Position numbers and translations under genes: made by a program. Shown here piece after piece: positions 18,105 through 23,054 of a stretch of DNA of 23,054 nucleotides. The stretch lies in NCBI GenBank assembly GCA_004335635.1, contig QAXH01001849.1, positions 1 to 23,054 on the forward strand, in the 5' to 3' direction. Source of the DNA: Chloromonas sp. AAM2 (Eukaryota; Chlorophyta; Chlorophyceae; Chlamydomonadales; Chlamydomonadaceae). The stretch's first letter is position 1. Each line of letters begins with the position of its first letter. Under the pieces are notes generated by a model. The model ran no database searches. It had not been told where the DNA came from and worked only from the letters and a program-made list of their open reading frames with translations.

Positions 18105-18587
18105 CAAGTCACACACTAAGCGGGAGGCCAGGTACTGTCACACAATAGCCAAAGACGGCACCACAACGCTCTAGAGTGTGTATATTGAATACATCAGGGG
18201 GCCCACACCGAGCGCGAACACTAGCAAGCCATGCAAGAGGCGAGGGTCGATACCGTCCTAACCAACCTTGAGCAAACAACGGGCAGCTTCAAGGCGCAAA
18301 GAGCAAAGAACATAAGAGTCAAAGCCCTGTGGACAAACAAAGTCGTACTGCCAAAGACAAACGTAACATCGTTTTGAGCGTGCAAGTGGGCTTGACTGTG
18401 TCGTAAACGCGATAGCATGAAGACAACAGTATCTACTACCATTTCTGCTGCCCTACATCTGCTGTGCCATGCAAGTACCAGGGGTAAGGATGGCAAGCAT
18501 TTGCAAAAACAGAAAGGATGTGAACCAAGATCTCAAAGAATGTCTAGCCATCTCACAAGCTGGTAGTGTACAGCGCTTTGAGCGAAC

Positions 18588-18962
18588 ATGTTGTCAACAA
18601 GAAAGCCACATCGAACACATGAACTGGAAAAAGCAGGCCACTCAAAAGCCAACGATCAGAGCACATGTCTTGGCCCTGAGAAGCAACACCGTGAGACACG
18701 CACTTGCAATGTGTGCAGAGGCATTGTATCAAGCCATCAGCCATTCAATATTCCGCTGGATCTAACCTGCGGCCACTGCTCGGGATGGCATGCCACTGCA
18801 CGCCTGCCAGGCACACCGTTTGTGAAGGAAGCAGCCAGAGATGTAAAAATGGCCCTGGCAGCGTCTAGACTCCCATTGGTTGGCATGCTGGATGCCTTGT
18901 GTGTGGAAAGGCGATGCACCATGTGTTCTGAAGCCATGCCAGGACACTCAACTAGTGACTAG
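18588..18962 (+). CDS. Putative Cys-rich (zinc-binding-like) ORF or fragment
   Basis: A 124-codon ORF whose second half carries three CxxC pairs (CNVC, CGHC, CTMC) plus a CGHCSGWHAT motif. The pattern suggests metal binding; the function is not recognised. The first half (RTHELEKAGHSKAND region) is low in recognisable features, so the true start may be later or in another exon: the ATG at 18588 is simply the first in frame. Part of it is duplicated at 2003-2136 with frame-breaking changes, which points to a repeated element more than to a conserved single-copy gene. Confidence 0.3.
   Translation: MLSTRKPHRTHELEKAGHSKANDQSTCLGPEKQHRETRTCNVCRGIVSSHQPFNIPLDLTCGHCSGWHATARLPGTPFVKEAARDVKMALAASRLPLVGMLDALCVERRCTMCSEAMPGHSTSD
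18763..18946 (+). repeat. Dispersed Cys-rich repeat, copy B
   Basis: Direct-orientation counterpart of 2003-2136, lying within an open frame that runs 18588-18962. That frame encodes CNVC, then LTCGHCSGWHATARL, then ERRCTMCSEAMPG before its stop. The spaced CxxC pairs resemble a zinc-binding or RING-like module, but the RING ligand order is incomplete. It could be a fragment of a mobile-element protein or of a host gene; no terminal repeats or target-site duplication were found. Confidence 0.7.
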
Positions 18963-19400
18963 CGTCAGCTTACCGGTCAATTGGCATAACCCAGCACAAC
19001 CCAGCACAGCAGTTGCTCACCCGGTGGCCAGGTCAGTCCAATACTAGCTCACCATCCGAACATGCGGATTAGGTGGTGTGTTTTGACAAAAAAAAACAGT
19101 TCTTAGTTGCTCGTTCAGGTTGACAGCTGAGAACACAAACTCAAGCTGGGCAATGTGTGCGGTGTTATGTGGCGGTCCTCACAATGTTTCAAAGGCCTGC
19201 ACCGAGCCACACAGTGAGCTGCAGGGCAGCCGACTAGCAGTTGAGCAGATGATGTGTGCTGACTGCTGGGCGACCACTTGCATGGACCGACGCGTGAGCG
19301 GCTAGGTCAGCATGCATGTTGGCAGCTGCTGGTACTGGACAGCCGCTGGGGCTGTTGGTGGCACTGTGAGGGCCACTGCTCCTGTCGTTGCTGGTGTTGT

Positions 19401-19423
19401 TGCTGCTGCTGCTGCTGCTGCTG
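19401..19423 (+). repeat. CTG/CAG microsatellite
   Basis: About seven uninterrupted ctg triplets, flanked by imperfect ones on both sides, lie just beyond the stop codon of the TPR gene, probably in its 3' UTR (where they read CAG in the sense of that gene). Confidence 0.9.
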
Positions 19424-19459
19424 GTGTTCCGACGGGTCCTGCTGCTGCTTCTATCATGG

Positions 19460-20596
19460 CTACCGATGCTTGCCAGACGAGGCCCTGCCCTTCAGCTCAA
19501 AGCCCCTAGCCTTCCGCAGCAGCTCTACAGCTGCTCTGCGCTTTCCTTGGACTTGCAGGACGTCTGCCAGCTGTCGCATCCAGTGGATGGTGCAGCCCTG
19601 GTCTCGGCCTGACAAGCTCTGCATGGTTTTGATTGACTCGCGGAGCAAGGCCTCAGCTTGTGGCAACTTGCGCTGGGACGTAAGGCACTTGATGAGATTG
19701 CCTGTTCTGCTCCAGGTCATTTTGTCATCCATTCCGTGCACTTGCTGACTGAGTTGCATGGAGAGCCTGTGCATAACCTCTGCCTCCGCATGTCTGCCCA
19801 TCTCCGTGAGGCAGTCGGCGTGGTGGGTCATTGCAATAATCGTCTGTGGATTTTGCTCGCCCAGGTGGCGCCGCCGGAGCAGAACAGCACTGCGATGAAG
19901 CTTCTCTGCCTCTTCATGCCGACCTAATCCCCTCAAGCAGTGCGCAAAATCCACCTGGAGGGCGACAGAGGATTCATGCTCGGGCCCCAACATGCGCTGT
20001 TTCACCGTCCAGGCGTCCCGAAGAAAAGGCTCTGCTTCCGCATGCATGCCAACCTCAATGAGGCATCTCCCTAGTAGCGTCTGGCTAAGGACTGTCTCGT
20101 AGTGCTCAAGACCCAGAACACGGCAATTGATGGCATACACACGGCGTAGCATGGGTGCAGCCTCGGTGTTGCGGCCCAGTCTGTGCAGCAGCCATCCCAG
20201 CGTACCCACGGTCTGCAGTGTGTCCGGGTGGTCAATTCCTAACACACGCTGTCTTAGCTGCAGCACATCTTGCAACAGTGTGTAAGCTGCTTCCAGGTTG
20301 CCAATACTCATTAAGCAATACCCTTGGCTGTACATCGTCCTCAAAGCATCCGGATGTTCAGGACCCAGCACACGCCGCTGGAGCTGCAGTAGCTGTCTGT
20401 AAGCCTGCTCCGCCTCTGCAAGATGGTTTGCGGCCAGCATACGATCAGCCTCGCTGCACTGCTCTTCAAGCTGTTGCATGAGCACACCCTCCTCGCCCTC
20501 GTCATGGGGCTTCTTCTGGCCGCCGGTGACTAGGCTAGTCTGTGGAGACCGATAAGATTTTGCCCAGCTCGCTGCGTCACTGCCAGGCTTTAACAT
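19460..20596 (-). CDS. Tetratricopeptide (kinesin-light-chain-type TPR) repeat protein, single exon
   Basis: An intronless 378-residue ORF. After about 45 polar residues (KKPHDEGEEG) it consists of tandem TPR units of 42 residues, the kinesin-light-chain/TPR_12 type: each shows a helix pair with A-E-A (LAEAEQAYRQLLQL, HAEAEPFLRDA, HEEAEKLHRSAVLL) and a linker such as RVLGPEHPDAL. The linker glycine falls at residues 78, 120, 162, 204, 246, 288 and 330, an exact 42-residue register without indels. A short basic tail (GRASSGKHR) ends the protein. No signal peptide, membrane span or enzymatic domain is seen, so it is probably a soluble scaffold; partners cannot be inferred. The start is the first ATG of the ORF at 20596. 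It is transcribed toward the kinase gene, 5 kb away. Whether it is a stand-alone gene or a former part of a larger TPR protein is open. Confidence 0.85.
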   Translation of the reverse strand: MLKPGSDAASWAKSYRSPQTSLVTGGQKKPHDEGEEGVLMQQLEEQCSEADRMLAANHLAEAEQAYRQLLQLQRRVLGPEHPDALRTMYSQGYCLMSIGNLEAAYTLLQDVLQLRQRVLGIDHPDTLQTVGTLGWLLHRLGRNTEAAPMLRRVYAINCRVLGLEHYETVLSQTLLGRCLIEVGMHAEAEPFLRDAWTVKQRMLGPEHESSVALQVDFAHCLRGLGRHEEAEKLHRSAVLLRRRHLGEQNPQTIIAMTHHADCLTEMGRHAEAEVMHRLSMQLSQQVHGMDDKMTWSRTGNLIKCLTSQRKLPQAEALLRESIKTMQSLSGRDQGCTIHWMRQLADVLQVQGKRRAAVELLRKARGFELKGRASSGKHR

Positions 20597-20844
20597 GGAT
20601 CTCCTTAATTACGGGGTGGCTTGGCCTTGTGTTCTGCACAGGCGAACAGAAAATGAATGCGAGTGCATGTGCGTTGCGCGAGCTACCCCAATCACGAGCT
20701 AGTGCAGCGCGTATTCACTCTTCGGCTGGTGATTTGAGTTAAAGTGGCTGAATGAAGTCGCCAAGCAAACAACACTCAACATTAACATTCGTGACTCACC
20801 AGCTTATCGTGAGCCGCCGTGGAGCGCCTTGGGTGAGCTGGTAC

Positions 20845-20926
20845 GTGGTGGTGGCGGCAGTGGTGGTGGTGGTGGTGGTGGTGGTAGTTGTGGTGGCGGT
20901 TGTGTTGGTAGCGGTTGGTGGTTGCC
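20845..20926 (+). repeat. TGG/CCA trinucleotide array
   Basis: An imperfect (tgg)n array with gcggcag, tagttg and tggcgg interruptions; the purest part begins at 20861 with about eight uninterrupted units. It lies about 250 bp upstream of the TPR start codon. Confidence 0.9.
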
Positions 20927-21106
20927 TCAGCGCATGAGCAACTGTCTCTGGAAGCCACACAGCCCCATGACAAGGAAGGCTGCAGCCTTAACAGTCATAA
21001 CCGACCTCAACGAACACAACCGTCACACAAGCATGTGCAAAGTGGGAAAGACATCTCAACACAACATGTCTCACAAGCAATGAGAGCTGCATACTAGCAG
21101 AGATTT

Positions 21107-21432
21107 GTGAGCGTGAGTGAGTGAGTGAGTGAGTGAGTGAGTGAGTGAGTGAGTGAGTGAGTGAGTCAGTGAGTCAGTGAGTCAGTGAGTGAGTCAGTGA
21201 GTGAGTCAGTGAGTGAGTGTGAGAGAGAGAGAGAGTGACTGTGAGTTTGTATCTGCGAGCATGCGTGCATGCATGCGTGCGTGCCCATGTGCCCATACCT
21301 GCCATGCCTGCCATGCCCATGCCCATATGGCCATATGCCCATATGCCCATATGCCCATATGCCCATATGCCCATATGCCCATATGCCCATATGCCCCCAT
21401 GCCAATGCCAATGCCAATGCCAATGCCAATGC
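21107..21432 (+). repeat. Compound satellite: GTGA, then CCCATATG, then CCAATG arrays
   Basis: Three arrays lie in succession. gtga tetramers with regular gtca variants run from about 21107 to 21220 and pass into a short gaga run. An alternating atgcgtgcatgcatgcgtgc stretch follows (about 21261-21284). Then come about ten copies of the 8-mer cccatatg (about 21313-21395) and about six copies of the 6-mer ccaatg (about 21400-21432). Stop-free frames on both strands across it are repeat artefacts. Confidence 0.93.
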
Positions 21433-21615
21433 CGCTAGGGCTTCATGACACAGATCCACGGAAGCAGTCTTCGTCACAGGATGGAAGAGAGTCTCACGAG
21501 TCGGCCGTGCGTGACTGTGTATGCGTTATGGCTGTTGGCCAGATCAGAGTCTTCGCCACGAGCAGTAAGGTGCAAAATGACCGGGTACATGTTTTGAGCA
21601 CCGTTACCACCCCAA

Positions 21616-21717
21616 CCCTACGCTGGAGGGGGTTAGCTGACCAATGCTCAATGCTGGTCAGGGCCCTCTAAACCCTGAGGGCGTAGGGCAACCGACCCCT
21701 CAGCATCGTTGATGCTG
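21616..21717 (+). repeat. Cluster of nested inverted repeats
   Basis: ccctacgc (21616-21623) pairs with gcgtaggg (21681-21688). Inside are ctgacca/tggtcag (21637-21643/21655-21661) and gccctc/gagggc (21663-21668/21677-21682, the latter overlapping the outer arm by two bases). Directly after is cagcatc-gtt-gatgctg (21701-21717). Together they could fold as a branched structure; no known RNA family was recognised. Confidence 0.6.
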
Positions 21718-21864
21718 CTGAGACTTGGCAGATGTCATCCTCAGTCCATTTGGAGCAATTACTGTGTCAAGAAGTAAGCCTGTTAACTGGCAAATATGAA
21801 AATGGGCTCGCGTTACTTTCAAACGGTTTTTCCACATCGAAACGTCAATTGTTGGCCTTTATGC

Positions 21865-21878
21865 AGTACCTAGGTACT
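21865..21878. repeat. Perfect 14-bp palindrome
   Basis: agtacctaggtact is its own reverse complement and is followed by a partial echo (ctgtaccac). No function can be assigned. Confidence 0.85.
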
Positions 21879-22063
21879 CTGTACCACTAGAATCAGCCCA
21901 ATCGGATCTATGGCTGGTGAAATACAGCCATTCTAGGGTAGCATGACGTCAGCCACTTTGCCCTGGTCTTGGCCTGGACGGCGCAAAACCTAATGCTTTT
22001 TTTAACAAGGGCTGTCCGCCATCCGTGAGAAGATGGGCTCCAAACATGGCTGTGCGTGAGATC

Positions 22064-22068
22064 TTACA
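22064..22068 (-). promoter_or_regulatory. Possible TGTAA polyadenylation signal
   Basis: TGTAA is the common green-algal near-upstream poly(A) element. Here it lies on the minus strand about 190 nt beyond the stop codon of the putative terminal exon at 22255-22335. A pentamer occurs often by chance, so the call depends on the exon call. Confidence 0.3.
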
Positions 22069-22254
22069 ACACCCTGATTTTTGCTGTTTGCTGAACACAT
22101 CAGATGCCTGTCAAATGCTGCTGATCATGTCAGTAGCCTGTGTTACCGTACCTCGAGAATTCACACTATCAACACTGCATCCACCCAGCAGCATAATTGC
22201 TTGAAGCCGAGTATGTGTTCAGTCAAAGAAATGTTAAGCTGTTCCCATCTCTGC

Positions 22255-22335
22255 CTACTGGTATATGTTGATGAGGGCCCTGAACAACTGCTCCTCCAGC
22301 ACCAGCTCGCCCTGGGCTCGAGAAATGTACATGTC
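22255..22335 (-). CDS. Probable terminal exon of a gene entering from the right edge
   Basis: On the minus strand an acceptor GGCCCGCAG ends at 22336 and is followed by 26 sense codons and a TAG at 22257-22255. The peptide begins DMYISRAQGELVLEEQ and ends LFRALINIYQ, an amphipathic, coding-like sequence quite unlike its surroundings. A TGTAA (minus strand) lies at 22068-22064, about 190 nt past the stop, which fits an algal poly(A) signal. Upstream exons were not found between 22336 and 23054 with confidence, so the gene is partial and its family unrecognised. The alternative is chance. Confidence 0.45.
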   Translation of the reverse strand, partial: DMYISRAQGELVLEEQLFRALINIYQ

Positions 22336-22467
22336 CTGCGGGCCGGACCACACCCACACACACATCGGTGGCGGCAGCCTGAGAGCAAGCCAGCCATTGA
22401 GCAGGAACAAAAAGGGATGGTAACGGCTGAACAACCAAGCTGTGGGTGGCACAGGGTGAGCAAGCAC

Positions 22468-22520
22468 GTTGTGCCATAAACCTGCAGGTTGTGCCATAAA
22501 CCTGCAGGTTGTGCCATAAA
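22468..22520 (+). repeat. 20-bp tandem repeat, 2.6 copies
   Basis: gttgtgccataaacctgcag occurs at 22468-22487 and 22488-22507, with a partial third copy to 22520. Each full junction contains the palindrome cctgcagg. Confidence 0.93.
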
Positions 22521-22593
22521 CGAGCCACTGTGTTGGCTACTACTGCAACAGCAGGCGGCGGCGCTAGCCAGGGCCAGCCCAAACTTTGGTTTT

Positions 22594-22650
22594 GTCGTTG
22601 GCCAGCAAATGATGAATATTGCCTTCTTGTTTGGTTACAGCGCCAAATTT
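22594..22650 (+). repeat. Dispersed 57-bp repeat, copy 2
   Basis: Counterpart of 17369-17425. Both copies are open in the same frame (…AFLFGY…), but every difference changes an amino acid, so there is no sign of protein-level conservation. Confidence 0.8.
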
Positions 22651-22740
22651 TGTTGCAGCACAGCACGAGCGAAGACATGAGAATGAGGCAGCTGACTGAA
22701 CTGCCGAGGATCAGTAGGACAAGGCAACGTGCGCAGTGTT

Positions 22741-22805
22741 ACAGTTACACCAGGAGTTACCTTGTTACACAGGGGTTACCTTGGTACACAGGGGTTACAC
22801 AGGGT
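22741..22805 (+). repeat. Imperfect repeat of gttacacaggggttacc
   Basis: Variants of (g)ttaca(cc/ca)agg(a/g)gttaccttg occur three to four times between 22741 and 22805. The surrounding 22336-23054 stretch shows no other supported feature; it may be the intron before the putative terminal exon. Confidence 0.75.
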
Positions 22806-23054
22806 CCCACACACACAGGACCCGTGACGGTGACACGCATGTAAACTTACAGACATGCAGACCCAGGCACACTCAAACGCACATTCTCAACTTGATGCAT
22901 TCGTCTTGTTAAAAGAAGTCCAGTGCATCCAGGCCAATGCATAAACCGAGTGGATTCCTGGCACAGAATACCTACATGGAGGCTGGGGGAGGTTCTGGGC
23001 GTATAAGTTTGCTGGCCTGCAACACAACACCCCTTAACCAATTGATTGCTGCTT

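Larger units (their letters stand above)
14454..19459. other. Five-kilobase region without a confident gene
   Basis: This stretch lies between the ends of the kinase gene and the convergent TPR gene. The kinase 3' UTR must start at 14454; the first TGTAA on the plus strand that I see is at 15386-15390, which would make a long UTR. The rest holds an unexplained 258-codon minus ORF (14848-15624), a short caa microsatellite near 14906-14922, an irregular aaggt-rich stretch (about 16405-16520), a degenerate array (17135-17335), a 19-bp duplication (18067-18104), dispersed repeats and a CTG run (19401-19423). Confidence 0.6.
20597..22254. other. Microsatellite-rich intergenic region
   Basis: No gene was recognised. 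It should contain the promoter and 5' UTR of the TPR gene at its left side. The rest is filled by a TGG array, a compound satellite and a foldback segment, which are listed separately. Long stop-free frames over the satellites are by-products of the repeats. Confidence 0.65.

Noticed and set aside
18588..18962. Typical RING finger
   Set aside because: CxxC and CGH are present, but the order and spacing of the remaining ligands do not fit the RING consensus; kept only as a Cys-rich ORF.
19278..19748. 156-codon plus-strand ORF with poly-Cys
   Set aside because: Antisense to the TPR gene and read through the CTG microsatellite.
21213..21671. 152-codon ORF over the satellite (His/Met/Pro repeats)
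   Set aside because: Stop-free because the 8-mer and 6-mer units contain no stops in these frames; the opposite strand is open too. No coding evidence outside the repeat.
22468..22520. CRISPR-like array
   Set aside because: Units are contiguous with no spacers, in a eukaryotic setting; simple tandem repeat.
22489..22680. Small ORF with AFLFGY shared with 17282-17470
   Set aside because: The shared part is a DNA repeat in which all differences are nonsynonymous, so there is no evidence of a conserved protein.

Overview
The window is nuclear DNA of an intron-rich eukaryote, most likely a chlorophyte green alga. This placement is inference: it rests on short GC-rich exons between introns of about 200-700 bp, a FAS1-type ectodomain joined to a plant/algal TKL-like kinase, abundant GT/CA and trinucleotide microsatellites, and a TGTAA motif (the algal poly(A) signal) behind one predicted terminal exon. 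No prokaryotic operons, rRNA or tRNA were recognised.

Layout. 1-3526: no confident gene; it holds a decayed Cys-rich dispersed repeat, a 14-bp-stem hairpin and a possible transposase-like zinc-ribbon remnant on the minus strand. 3527-14453 (+): one large gene reconstructed here from about 19 exons. It encodes a predicted single-pass receptor kinase of about 1,130 residues: hydrophobic N-terminus, two fasciclin (FAS1) domains, a Pro/Thr linker, a membrane segment, and a cytoplasmic protein kinase with every catalytic residue present and two large inserts. Exon phases agree throughout the model. The start, the end of the first FAS1 domain (4719-5796) and one short exon (6624-6668) are uncertain. 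14454-19459: about 5 kb without a confident gene, with a 258-codon unknown minus-strand ORF, several local repeats and a second copy of the Cys-rich repeat. 19460-20596 (-): an intronless 378-residue TPR protein of kinesin-light-chain type with an exact 42-residue repeat register. 20597-22254: microsatellites and a compound satellite, then a foldback region. 22255-22335 (-): the likely terminal exon of a gene running off the right edge.

How it fits together. The kinase gene is the main item: a FAS1 (cell-adhesion/extracellular-matrix) ectodomain joined through one membrane pass to a TKL-like Ser/Thr kinase suggests an algal matrix- or adhesion-sensing receptor. Its introns show repeated local duplication of splice-site regions (a 55-bp exact acceptor duplication, decayed acceptor and donor copies) and one GC-AG intron. 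The TPR protein is probably an unrelated scaffold; nothing links it functionally to the kinase beyond proximity.
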